Positions 8,161 through 19,106 of a stretch of DNA of 20,187 nucleotides are shown here, piece by piece (position 1 is the first letter of the stretch; each line of letters starts with the position of its first letter). The stretch lies in the NCBI GenBank assembly GCA_003339415.1, contig PDHQ01000482.1, positions 1 through 20,187 of the forward strand, read 5' to 3'. Both the position numbers and the translations under genes were made by a program. The stretch comes from Ophiocordyceps camponoti-saundersi (nom. inval.). Taxonomy: Eukaryota > Ascomycota > Sordariomycetes > Hypocreales > Ophiocordycipitaceae. Below the pieces are notes generated by a model. The model was given only the letters and a program-made list of their open reading frames with translations, was not told the DNA's origin and ran no database searches.

Positions 8161-10560
8161 TTAAATTTAAAAAAAGCTTAATTATTTAGATAATAAAGAT
8201 TATTATTTATTTAGAATTTAATAAGTAATTTACTAAGCGTAATCTTAATAATTAAAAAAAGGAGTTATTAAGTAAAAACTAAGAAGCTAATAGGGCGTTA
8301 TTTTATTATTTTATTAGGAAATTAGTAGCGAAAAATCTAAGAGCGATTTTAATAGTTTAGTTTTATTTTTTAGATAAATTATTAGTTTATAAGTAATATA
8401 TAGTTAATATTAGGAGTTTAGTACTAAAGGCAGACTATAAGGTTTTTTAAAGCTTAGATATAAACTTTAAATCTTAATTAGAGATAATTTACTTTAAGAG
8501 TCCCTAGTTATAATAAGTAAGCTTATTATATAGCTATTAAGCTTATTTTTTAATAGTAAAGTAATTATATTTAAGGGTTAAAATATATATTTTTAAAAAC
8601 TTATTAGTAATAGTAAAAAAGGTATTATAAAACTTTCTTTTAGGTTTAGACTAAGGTAAGTTTTCCGAAAAGATTAGAGAGAGTTTAATAATAAAATTTA
8701 TTATAATTATATAAAAAGGAATCGCTAAGGAATAAATAAAAACTATTTTTTTAGGAGAAGCTTATTTATTAGTTTAATTTTATTTATAGATATTATATTT
8801 ATTTATAAAATCGTTAATTTTTTTTTAGTTAGGAAATAATAAAATTAAAGGAAAGTTTAGCTTATATATATTTTTAGCTAATATAAAATTTATAAAAATA
8901 ATACTTAGAAATAATTTCTTTAATATAGTTTTTAGGAATATAAAGTTATTATTAATTATTAATATCTTTAAGATATAATAAGCTATTTGCTTAGATAAAA
9001 GTAAGTTTTTCCTAATAGTTTTTATCTTTAAGTTATTCTAAGGTTTCGGATTATTATATATTAAGAAGATATTTTTCGGAAATTTTATATTAGAAAGTAT
9101 TATTAAAAATAGCTTTTAAGGAAATAAGTATATATTTATAGTTAATATAATTTTCCTAGATATTTTTAAGTTCTCCTTATCCCTTTTTTAAAGCTATTTT
9201 TAAAAAGGAGGCGTAAGAGAAAGTTTACTAAAATATTAAAAATACTAAAAATATATTAAACTTTAAGAGGGTATTAATTTAAAAACTAAGAAATAAAAAT
9301 AAGGTAATTATTACTTTTTATATTAATAGTAAAAAGAGAGGTTTATTTTATAATTACTAAAATTATAATATAATTTATAAAAATTATAATTTTTAGTTTC
9401 TAGGTTTTAATTAAATAAGTTTAAAGTTTATAATAAGCTTAAACTAAGTAAGAAATCTTAAGTTTAGTTAGCTAATATTTAATTTTAGCTAGTTTAAGTA
9501 TATAACTAAGATAGTAAATAAGTTTAATAAATTACTAGGGCGGAGCTAAAGATAGTTTCTAAAATTCCTTATTATTAATATAGAAAAGATAGGCTATAGA
9601 ATCGTTTTTTTAGAAAGTATTAATTTATAAAAAAAGTTAACGATTAGGAAAAAACTAACTAAAAATAGCGTTATTATAAAAAGTATTAGTAATATTATTA
9701 AAATAATTAGTTTTTTCCTTTATTAGGATAATTTTAAACTAGGAGGTAAAAGTATTTCTTTTTAGTTTAGTAATAAGTACTTTATTTTTCTATCTTTCTT
9801 AGAATATTATTATTTTATATTTTTAAAAAAGATTAATTTATTATATAAAATAGGGAATAAGATATCTTATCTATCTAACTAATTTAATCTATTACTTAAG
9901 ATATTATAAGGTATTAGGGAAATTAATATCTTATAAGGCTTTTACCTAAGATTAAATATTTATTAGTATAAATCTATTAATATAATATTTTAATATTTTT
10001 ATAATAGGTAATAAAAGAATAATTTAGAAGTAAAAAAGGAAAGATTTATATTAATAAAAAAATTAAATATTATAGTTAGATACTTAATATAATTTTCTAA
10101 AATATCGGAGAAGATTACTATATTATCGATATATTTAGTAGCGTATACTTTATATAGTTAGAGAATATAATTAATAAATTTTTATATATAAATAAAAGAA
10201 TTTTTATATTTTATAAAAGTAACTATAGCCCTCTCTAATTTATAGTAAGAAGTAATTATAAATTACTTTTAATAATCTAAATAGATAAGAAACTAATAGA
10301 AAAAGCTTTAAGTATTAATAGTAAAAATAACCTTTTTACTTACTAACTTATAGATTATATCTTAAGGAAAAGGTATTAGATATATATTAAGAATAGCTAC
10401 GCTATTTAAAGCTTATAAGTTATTTATAATATAAGGTTTACCTTTTCTTTAAATAATAAAATATAAGCTAGTAAAAGGTAAAGTTTTAAGCGCTTATTTT
10501 ATTTTACCTTATAAATATATATTATTATATTTTTTATTAAGGAAATCCTAATTAGGTTTA
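8161..10560 (-). pseudogene. Chromovirus pol relic: reverse transcriptase, RNase H region, integrase
   Basis: On the - strand, the RT palm reads ATKYIDNIVIFSDILE with the active-site Y-x-D-D at 10122-10133 as Y-I-D-N. It is followed by the SKLFFYYLL block corresponding to the fungal gypsy 'SFLGYPSVxLLG' segment (about 9990-10035), and by the RT connection (IPY...FPILYNKLI, about 9840-9925). RNase H is expected at about 9100-9800 by position, but I identified no motif. Integrase appears as FINKYNIYK (8785-8808), where the two Tyr codons are TGY-to-TAY forms of the zinc-binding CxxC. The core opening III(N)FIIKL follows, with the first catalytic Asp changed to Asn near 8698-8700. The rest of the core and the C-terminal domain continue to 8161 and resume at 6379 beyond element A. 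The upper boundary is approximate. All stops are TAA/TAG. Confidence 0.85.
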
Positions 10561-13500
10561 TTTAATAAGTAAAGATATAAACTAAGTTTTTTCTTATACT
10601 AATTATTAATAAGGGGGATTTTTAAATAATATTCCGGGGGCAGATTAATTAGTTTAATATTTTCCTATAATTTTAGAAAGGAATTATATAGCTATTTTAC
10701 TTTTCCGGATAACTAAGGATTTAAAGTATAAATTTTAGTATTATATTTTCCCTCGATTTCTAAGATATTAGGTATCTTAGAGATACCTAATTAGTATAGT
10801 TAACTTAGATCTAAGATATTAATAGGAGGTAAGTTAGTATTAATTTTATTAGATAATATTATCTAATTTAAAAGAAAATTTAATATTAAACGCTTATTAA
10901 GGTTAACTAAGGAGTCCTTTTTTATAATTTATTAAGGGATAGTAAAAGAGAATTAATTATTAAAATTTAGTATTATACTAACTTTTTCTTTTTATTTAAA
11001 GAAAATTAGCTTATTACTTAAGTTAAAAGTAGTTAAATAAAAGTAATTATAGATAATTAAACTAAAAAGAAAATAAAAACTAGAAAAGAAAATAAAGTTA
11101 TAATTTTTAGGAGGATCTTTAATTAATACTAAAATCGTGCCTATTAAAAAAAAGGGATTATTATTATTAAAATAATTATTATATATTTCTAAATAGCTAG
11201 TCTTCTATAAGTAAAATAGTATTTAATATATATTCCTTTATAAAGTTAAATTTAAAGCTCTTATCGAGAGTTAAAAATATTAATTTTATAAAAAATTAAG
11301 AATCCTTATCCTAATAAAACTTTAATAGGAAGATATTTAATAACTTAAGCGCTAGGTTTAAATTTACTAAAATAAAACTTATTATTAATTTTACTAATAA
11401 TATATAAAATAAAAATAGCTTAATTATAAGTTAAGGCTAATCTAATATTATTTAGGCTCTTAATTATTATTAGATTATAGTTAATATTATTAAACTTATT
11501 AAATAAGTCCTTCTTAATAAGGGATTTATTTATTTTAATATTAATATATATTTTTATAGCGTTAGAAAGTTTATTTTTACTAAATATTAAAATCTTTATA
11601 TAGGAGAAATAGGAAACTTATTCTAAAAGGAAATTAGTTATTTATAAAATAGTTTTAATAATAGAAAGGTTTTTAAGAAGGAAGTTTCTAATAATATTAA
11701 GAGGTTTTATCTTATATTTTTTAAGATTTAAAATAAGATAATATAAGTTATTAGCTAGTTATTTATCTTTAGATATTTTAAAGGAGTTATCTTCGCTTTC
11801 TAAGGGCTATTCTAAGATATTAAAAATAGTATTACGTATTTCCGAAAAGATAGTAAAAACTTCGTCTATATTAGGGTCTTAATCTATAAGTTCGTAAGTA
11901 AGGTTAATAAGAATAAGATTACCTTTTAAGCTTTCTTTATTTTTCTTAAGGAAAGGCTATTTTATTTTTATTTTAAATTTAATATTTTTATTAAAAGGTT
12001 TCTAAGTATTATTTATTAGTTTTTTAAAAAAATTATTTAGTTTATATTCTAATTAGCGGTTTAGATTTCGCGGGGATTTTTCCTTAAGATTATTTACTTT
12101 ACGTTTTTATTAAGGTAACTTACTTAAAGCTATATACTAAGTAGCGTTATTTTAAAAAATACTTTAAGTTCCCTTAGTTAGCTTAGTTTAAAAGTTTAAA
12201 ATAAGTTATTTATATTTATATATTTAGTTATTTAAGATATTTCCGCTAATTAGCTATTAGAAAATTTCTTAAAAAAGGATATTAAGTTAAGAAAAGATAA
12301 TTATTAGTATAAATTATTTAGGATAAAGGGCTACCTAAGCTATTCTTTTTATTTTTAATATTTATAATCGGAAGTTTTTTCTAGCGAGTATATTTTAAGA
12401 TATAAAGCTTTATTTTTATATAATAAAAGCGGTAATATTAAGTTAGATAGTAAACTTTTTTTATAAGGCTTTTACCTATTTTTAAATTTTAAGATTAGGA
12501 AAAGTAAGTTTTAATTTAATTTATAAATTTAAATCTCTAGAATACTATTTTATAATATAATTTTTAAAAAAAGAGGGAATAAATTATATAAGTTTATCTA
12601 TATAATCCTTACTTTAAGCTATAACTTATTTTAAAATATTTATAAATTAGTTAATATTTCGGTAAATAATAGTTTAATTAGTTTCTTTAATTTAATTAAA
12701 AATAATATTAAAAATATTAGCTAATTTAAATTATCTAATATCTTTAACTTATAGCTAAACTTATTATATTAATAATTTTTACGAATTTAATTAGTTATAT
12801 AATTATAGATTATTATCTAGCTTTAAATTTAAATTTTAGGGATAAATATAATAAAAATAAAAAATTTTATTAATTATTTATATTATCTTTTCCTTTTCTA
12901 AGGAAGGTAATTTAGGTTTTTTCAAATTAAATAATAATATAGGAGGATTTAGAAAATACTATTTCCTTAAAATATTCTTCTTTAAGGTAGATAATTCCCC
13001 TTTTAAAAAGGATTTTTATAGCGTAAAGGTTTTCTTACCTTTATCCGGTAAAAAGAACTTAGCCTTTTCCTTACTTTTATTTTAAAAAAGGACCTTAGTA
13101 TTTTTACTATTTTCCTCTTATAAGGTAAGTTATTTACTTTTACTTTTAATATTATTTATAATTTAAAAGTATTCTTAAATAAAAGGTAGCTAATTTTTAA
13201 AAAGAATTCCGGGTAAATAAAAGATACTATTTAATATATATTTTAATTAATTTACTTATTTAAATAATTAATTATAATTTATAACTATATTTAGATAAAT
13301 TAGAAAATAATTAATTATAATAGGTAACTTAGTTCTTTAAGGATTATCTTAATATAGTAAGTATTTTCTAACTAGCTTTATTTCTCCGTATTATAAAGGA
13401 GGGAATTTACTTTTAAAAAGGTAAAGTTTCTTTACTTTTTTATAAGTATTAAAAATATAAGCTTTTTTTTCCTAGCTATAACTTTTTTTTTAATTACCTT

Positions 13501-13681
13501 AAGAAGTTTAGGGGTAAAGAAATAATATATAGCTAAGGTAATATAATAAATATAGTAAAGCTTTCTTTTAAGCTAAAAATCTATACTTATAAAATCTTAT
13601 TAGTAAAAATATTTTAGGTTTAACTTATTACCTTAATAGCTAAAAATCTATAAGTTAATATAATATAAAATTATTATTAAT
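10561..13681 (-). other. Chromovirus 5' internal region (expected gag and protease), not resolved
   Basis: This 3.1 kb lies between the RT and the 5' LTR on the - strand, where gag, a CCHC knuckle and an aspartic protease should be. RIP has removed the Cys, His, Gln and Met codons that would make such motifs visible, and I recognised none with confidence. No tRNA primer-binding site is recognisable just inside the 5' LTR (below 13682). Naming it gag-protease is inference from element structure alone. Confidence 0.5.
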
Positions 13682-14332
13682 TATTATATACTTATATATA
13701 TAATCTTCTAATAAGTATATATACTAAGCTAGCTATTAAATATAGTATATAAAAAAGGGAGATAAGCTAGCTACTAATTATAAGATTATAAAATAGCTAT
13801 TATAAAAGGTATAAGTATAGGTAAAAGTTTTTTAAAAATTAAAATAGTAATTATAAAAAAATTTAAATTACTATTTAAAGGAATATTAAGCTAATTTATA
13901 TAGCTAGAAGCTTAAGGAAGATTTCTTAGTATAATTTTAAAAATATCTACTTAAGGGGATTTTATAGTAATTTCCGTATATATTAGTAAAATAAAAATTT
14001 CCTAGTATATAGTAATTTCCTAGTATATAAGGATTTCCTAGTAAAATCCGGAGATTTCTTAATATACGGTGATTTTCTAATATATAAGGATTTCCTAGTA
14101 AAATTTAGAGATTTCTAAAGGTATATTTTAATACTAAATCTAGTAGGAAATCTTAGTAAAATCCTAAGAATTATTATAGAGAAATCCTAAGAGGAAATCC
14201 TAGTAATTTCTTAAGCGTAAAAGTAATAAAGTTTCTAAGGGAAATCTAAGTAAAATCCTAAGGGGGAAATCTTAGTAAAATATTATAAGAGGTTAGGCGA
14301 TTTATAAAGGTATTATTATATGTCCTATATTA
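13682..14332 (-). repeat. Chromovirus 5' LTR
   Basis: A 651-bp direct repeat of 2292-2942, more heavily mutated than that copy. It contains the 2 x 57-bp internal array at 13997-14110 and the 11-bp stem at 13685-13695 with 13711-13721. The right boundary is where similarity ends, after ...cctatatta. Pol lies to its left on the - strand, so this is the transcription-initiating LTR. No promoter can be named after such mutation. Confidence 0.85.
13997..14110. repeat. Higher-order tandem repeat inside 5' LTR (2 x 57 bp)
   Basis: Same unit pattern (18+18+21, twice) as 2607-2720, at exactly the same position within the LTR. The CG-bearing cores are more often converted to TA here. Confidence 0.85.
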
Positions 14333-14399
14333 CTTAAAGTAACTCTAAGGGGGAGGGTAACGCTATATAAGTTAATTATAACCGCGAAAATTTTTTACT

Positions 14400-15500
14400 T
14401 AAAATATAGCTTTATTTTAAATTATAATAATCTTAAACTTAAAAGTTTATTATACTTATTACTTTATTAGAAGCTAAGGTAAATATTAGTAAAATTATTT
14501 TAAAAGATACCTTTATCTTTATATAGGTAATTATTAAATAAGTAGTAAAGTTTAAAAAGGTTTAAGGAGGTGCCCCCTTTACTTTAACTTTATTAATTAG
14601 TAATATCTCCTTAGCTATTATAGCTATAGTTTCCTTTTTTCTCTATAGCTTTAGAGGGAGCGGAACTTTTCTAATATAAGCTATAATTATAGCTAAAGCG
14701 CTAAAAAAAATTATCGAAAAATAAATTCTTAAGTAATATAAAATAATAGCTTATAATTTATTTTAATTTTATAGTTACTTTACTTTAAGTTTAAAGCCTT
14801 AAGGTAATTATAATAAATATTAATTATAAATTTTATAAATAAGGCTAAGCTTTTATAATAAGGAAATTACTTAGTAGCGATATTATAATAATATTCTAAA
14901 ATACTATTTATAAGTTTTAGTCTAATTTAAGGTAGCTTTATATTATTTTTAAAGAAAAGGTATACTTAACTAATAAAGGTTATATTCTTATTATAAAAAA
15001 ATACTAGCGCGGGCCTTATAATAAGGTAATAAGGAAGCTTTTTATAAAAAGATTAAGTTATTAAATAAAGTCTTAATAATATAACTATACGCGAAAAGAT
15101 ATTATTTTAAAATTTAGCGAAGCTTTTTAATAATTATTATTAATAACGTAATAAATATAAACTAGATTTATAATAAAAATATAATAATATAAGCGGAGAT
15201 TTTTAACGCTAAATTATATATATTAGAAATCTAACCTTAATAATATTTTAAATATTACTAATTTAAATATATTACTAAATATTATATAATAAAGCTATAA
15301 TATAATAAATATTTTACCGCTTTATATATAAAAAGTAAGTTTATTTACCTTATAGCTTATAGAAAAAAACTATATTATTACTTTTTTTATTAAAAATCTT
15401 ATTTTAAGTAAAATTAACTTTACCTTAAAATAAAAGTAATATAAGATTAAGCAAAGGACGCGTATATTACTTAACTTTAAAAGTTTATAAATTAAAACTT
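14400..15500 (+). pseudogene. Tad1-like LINE ORF1 (Gag-like) relic with CCHC zinc knuckle
   Basis: ORF1 proteins of this LINE clade are nucleic-acid-binding Gag-like chaperones. On the + strand, frame 2 gives IIRKLLSSDIIIIF (14855-14896), matching the 'xRKLPSGDI' block, and LTNKGYILIIKK before a run of seven A at 14995-15001. The text then continues in frame 1 (ILARAL..GNKEAFYKKI..LNKV...) to an IIIQAEIF block and a zinc knuckle at 15244-15285. The knuckle has exact C-x2-C-x4-H-x4-C spacing, with every Cys and His codon appearing as TAT (RIP of TGT/CAT). A second, imperfect knuckle follows at 15301-15342, whose last position is Phe. The frame change at the A-run is a real +/-1 slip or an assembly error. 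Both ends are approximate. It is in the same orientation as the ORF2 relic at 430-2291, but cannot be the same contiguous copy in this order. Confidence 0.7.
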
Positions 15501-16990
15501 TATATATATTACCTCTTTTTCTTCTCTTTTAGCGCTAATTAGAAACTAATAGTAGCTAAGGTAGAAACGCTAAAAAGCGAATATAATAATACCTTCTTCT
15601 CTAACTCTAACTTTATACTTATTCGTCGCTCCGCTACGATAATTTAGCTATTTTTTAAAATTAGCTATTATAAGGTTTATTATAAGATAGTAAAACTTTT
15701 ATATATTCCTAAGCTATATTAATAAAGCCTTAATAAATTAAATTATTAAGGCCGCTTTAATTAAATATAAGGATTTAGTTTATAATAATAATAATAGCTA
15801 AGAGGATAAATAAGCTATATTAACTTTATACTAGACTTAGTTTACGCGTACTCTTATTATTACGGAGTCCGCTTTAAGGGAAATATAAGCTTTTAAATTA
15901 TTAGTTAATACCTAACTTATTAAATATATAAAATACCGGGTATAGGCGGGGTTTAACTTAAAGCTAAGGTAACGCTTAAGGGGAGGGTTTTATTTTAAGT
16001 TCTCCGGTTTTTCCCCCTCTTAGAATATATATAAAATAGTTCTAAGCTATATAAGGTATATTAGTATATAATTTATTATTATTATTATAACTATTATATT
16101 TAATATAACTTAGTTTATTTTACTAATATAGCTAAGAGGGAAGCTATATAGTTTTATTATAAAAGCTTTAGCTATAAAATAATTTAAATACCTTTAAGTT
16201 ATTATTAAGGCTTATAAGGCTAATTTTATTTATTATATTAAAGCTAAAGCTTTTATCTTACTTTTTAACTTTTCTCTTACTTACCGAATAATATATACTT
16301 ATTACCGCTTATAATATATTAGAATAATAAACCTTATTTATATTATAATAAAAAAGGCAGCTAAGTAAGTATATTATAAATATAAAAAACGCCCTTATTA
16401 GAGAAAATACTAGGTATTTTAAAACTTAAGAAACTTTAATATAATATAATCTAGCTTTAAGCTAGCGGTAAAGCGTAAGTAATATAACTTCGATATTTAA
16501 CTTTATAATAAATAGCTCCTTTATTAGTATTTTAAGAAAAGAAAGCTAAAGAAATATAAGTAGTTATATAGCTATTTTATAAATACGCTATTATAGCTTA
16601 AAGCCGGCTCCGCTTTATTTATATATAGGGGACTCTTTAAGTTTATTAATATAATATTTATATAATATAAAATTAAATATATTAAACTTAATTTATTCCT
16701 CTAAGCTTATAAGGTACTTAAGGTAATATTATTATTATTATTATTTATATACTAAAAGCTTTTATAATATTTAAAGTTTTTATAATATATTAAGTAAGAA
16801 AAATCCCTTAAAATAAAATAAAACCCTTTAATTATAAAAGAAAAAGCTTATTATACGCTTATATAAAAATATAATAATAGCTAATAGCAGTATAATATAA
16901 TAAGCCTATTACTTAGGGGTAATTTTAGATAATATAAGAAAATAAGGTAAGGAGGGGAATACGAAGAAAGGAAAGTTTATAAAATACGGG
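15501..16990. other. 1.5 kb without a recognised product
   Basis: If the preceding ORF1 relic belonged to a full LINE, the ORF2 endonuclease should start here on the + strand, but I could not recognise its motifs. Frame 1 on the + strand gives long Lys/Leu/Ile-rich text broken only by TAA/TAG, which is not diagnostic. Small GC-richer islands survive at 15620-15650, 15845-15875 and 15935-16020. Short (ATT)n runs occur near 16074-16090 and 16728-16745. The last 60 bp are purine-rich and lead into the minisatellite. Confidence 0.4.
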
Positions 16991-17003
16991 GCGGAAGGAG
17001 AAG

Positions 17004-17101
17004 CGGGGCGGTACAGCGTAGCGCGGGGCGGTACGGGGCGGTACGGGGCGGTATAGGGCGGTATAGGGCGGTATAAGGTAAGGCGGTATAGGGCGGGGCG
17101 G
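17004..17101 (+). repeat. GC-rich minisatellite, 10-bp unit (gtacggggcg / gtatagggcg)
   Basis: A G-rich array in a 10-bp register: a degenerate left part, then units gtacggggcg at 17031 and 17041, gtatagggcg at 17051 and 17061, and a shifted degenerate tail (gtataaggta, aggcggtata, gggcggggcg). The + strand has many G3-G4 runs separated by 6-7 nt, so it could form a G-quadruplex. The gtata units look like gtaca units in which CA became TA, while the gtacg units lack a CA and kept their C. Confidence 0.9.
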
Positions 17102-17170
17102 AGGAAAGAAAGTCTAAGAGGGGGTAAGGTAAAATAGTAAAATAGCTACTTTATTATCTATTAGTAATTA

Positions 17171-17250
17171 AAAGGGGGGGGGCTATATCTTTTTCTTTTT
17201 TGCCTCTTCTTTCCTTTCTTCTTTTTCTTCTTTTTATTATTTTTAGAAAA
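17171..17250. repeat. Poly-G run followed by a polypyrimidine tract
   Basis: A run of nine G (17174-17182) is followed, from about 17187, by a nearly pure C/T tract to about 17236. It may be low-complexity sequence or part of a lost gene's flank. No element ends are visible. Confidence 0.7.
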
Positions 17251-17320
17251 AAGTATATTTCTAACTTTTTTTTTTAACTTTTCCTTTTAATTTTTAAAAT
17301 AAAGAGAAAATAATAAAAAT

Positions 17321-17325
17321 TATAT
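17321..17325. repeat. Target-site duplication of element B, left copy (tatat)
   Basis: tatat directly before the left LTR equals 19102-19106 directly after the right LTR. The sequence is low-complexity, so alone it is weak, but it has the same 5-bp length and position as the TSD of element A. Confidence 0.7.
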
Positions 17326-17535
17326 TATAAAGGTCTTACTAAGGCGACTATAAAAGTAAGCTAAAGTAGAGTTATAATTAAAGCTATCGAAGAGAGGAAG
17401 AAAAGGGGAGAGAAGCCCCCCTCCTAAGCTAGCTATATACCCTACGTAATAACTAAGCGCTATCGGGAAAACCTAAACATATCCGCTATAATCCCCCTTA
17501 TCTAGCTATAATTAGTTATAAACTAATCCCTTATA
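17326..17535. repeat. Element B left LTR (210 bp)
   Basis: Full-length match to the other three LTRs. It starts tataaagg and ends cccttata. The terminal stem seen in element A has one G-to-A change in its left arm (aattagtt). A CpA survives at 17478. Confidence 0.88.
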
Positions 17536-18891
17536 TAGCCCCCTCCTTAGGCTAGCTAAGGAAGTAAGAGCGTAAGATAGAAAAGTTACGTACTACTACG
17601 CTAATAGGACGCTTTATATAGACCTTAGCTAATAGCCTAATAGCCTCCGTAAAAATAAAGATAAGAGGGCGGAAAGGCTTTTTTATAGCCCGGGGAATTA
17701 AACCCTAATCCTTATAAGGAAGATTCTAATAAGCTTAGAATTATATAACCGCTTAAGGTAGGAATTAATAAACTCGTATACTAGTAGTAAAAACTTACCT
17801 ATATAGCTAGCGTATAAGATTAAGTAGCACTATACTAGTTACGGGAAGCTTAAAAAATACCCTAATCGCGGTAAATAATAAAGCTAGCTATATATTTATT
17901 ACTATATACTACTAGCGCTAATTTATAAGCTAGGGCGTAATATAATTATAATATATACTTACTAATAAATTTACGCGCTTAAGCTACGCGCGGACTATTT
18001 TTATATAAGGTAATATAATAAGGCTAGAAATTACCCGGGCTATAATATTTAGCGTATACTTATCCCTCCTTACTTATTATCCCTTTAATTAAAATATTTT
18101 AAATTTACTTCTAATTACCCCGCTCCGCTCGTAAAAAGCCCTAACCTTAATATCCTTATTTACCTATAAAGCTTCGGATAGTTACGCTTAAAATAACTAA
18201 TCTAGTTATACTAATAGTAACGCTAGCGCTTAGTAGTATTAGAATAAGATTATATAAATACGATATCTATTAGGTTAGTAGAAAAAGGGGGCGGTAAATT
18301 AACTAGCGCGTTAGGAATATTCTTAGAACTAAATACTCTATTAAAGCTATAGAGAAAGCTAGTAAAGGCCGTATATATTATAAGCTAGTTCTTATAATCT
18401 AAGCGTTCTTATAGCTTTTTATATAGCCTAGATAAGAGTAAAATAATTTTAATATAGTTAGATTAATATAATAATCCGGCCTTAAAAAGGGCATATTTCT
18501 ATTTTATAACGTATTCTCTAAGGGGCTTTAATAGCCCCTAATATATCTTAACTAAAGAAAGACCTACTTAGCGCTCCTTATAACTCTCCCCGAGAAGCTT
18601 AGAAATATACGCTAAAAAAGCTTTAAGCTAGAAAAAAAAATCTATAGCTATAATAATATATAAAAGGAACGTTTACTAAAAGGTACTAAGATAAGAAAAA
18701 ACGTAGTAAAATTAGGACTTAGGCTCCCTAATTATAGCTCTATTAATTATAAATTTAGCACGTATAGCGGCTAGCTAAGAGTCTAGGCTAAAATAAGCTA
18801 AAAGCGGCTTTAATATAGGTAAAATTTAATAGCGTTCTATACTAAGATCTTACTCTTATATTTAGTTAGCGGTAAGAGGAGCTTTAATTAA
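17536..18891. other. Element B internal region
   Basis: Aligned base for base with 6590-7945. The longest ATG-initiated frame here is about 29 codons on the - strand from 18494, too short and unlike any known protein. No RT, integrase or Gag motif was recognised. Confidence 0.6.
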
Positions 18892-19101
18892 TATAAAAGT
18901 TTTACTAAGGCGATTATAGAAGTAAGCTAAAGTAAAGTTATAATTAAAGCTATCGAAGAGAGGAAGAAGAGGGGAGAGAAGCCCCCCTCCTAAGCTAGCT
19001 ATATACCCCGCGCGATAACTAAGCGCTATCGGGAAAACCTAAATATATCCGCTATAATCCCCCCTATCTAGCCACGATTAGTTATAGACTAATCCCTTAT
19101 A
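18892..19101. repeat. Element B right LTR (210 bp)
   Basis: Full-length match to the other LTRs. It retains the GC-rich core and a CCA (19072-19074) that is TA or CG elsewhere. It is followed by the TSD tatat. Confidence 0.88.
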
Positions 19102-19106
19102 TATAT
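19102..19106. repeat. Target-site duplication of element B, right copy (tatat)
   Basis: Matches 17321-17325 and lies inside a longer (ta)n run, so the exact limits carry some ambiguity. Confidence 0.65.

Larger units (their letters stand above)
2292..14332 (-). mobile_element. RIP-inactivated Ty3/gypsy chromovirus (LTR retrotransposon) with nested insertion
   Basis: Two direct copies of a 651-bp LTR bound a 12,041-bp unit, or 10,260 bp once element A and one 5-bp TSD copy are removed. The LTR offset is a constant 11,390 bp and the copies differ mainly by transitions, with no indel seen. The LTR termini are TA...TA, as expected after RIP of TG...CA. Pol domains read on the - strand in the order RT, integrase, chromodomain, so 13682-14332 is the 5' LTR and 2292-2942 the 3' LTR. 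The flanking 5 bp are ctcgg (2287-2291) and cttaa (14333-14337). They differ only by C-to-T and G-to-A changes and could be a mutated target-site duplication, but this is not proven. The net length is large for a chromovirus because of about 2.8 kb between pol and the 3' LTR. Confidence 0.85.
17326..19101. mobile_element. Element B: second copy of the 1776-bp non-autonomous LTR element
   Basis: Same architecture as element A: 210-bp LTRs at 17326-17535 and 18892-19101, a 1356-bp internal region, and total length identical to A with no indel. The differences from A are C/T and G/A. Some CpA survive here that are TA in A (for example gcac at 17827-17830 and gcat at 18491-18494) and the reverse (ggcaa at 7347-7351 in A), so RIP hit the copies independently. 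Same orientation as A in the window. The purine tract inside the left LTR (complement of about 17539-17548) again favours - strand polarity. Confidence 0.88.

Noticed and set aside
13640..13681. Primer-binding site just inside the chromovirus 5' LTR
   Set aside because: No stretch resembling the complement of a tRNA 3' end could be recognised after RIP.
15501..16990. LINE ORF2 endonuclease or a DDE transposase in this region
   Set aside because: Translations in the frames I tried showed no reliable motif, so no name is given.
18408..18494. 29-codon ATG-initiated ORF on the - strand in element B
   Set aside because: The ATG is missing from element A (TA instead), the frame has no known similarity, and the codons are shared with a non-coding repeat.
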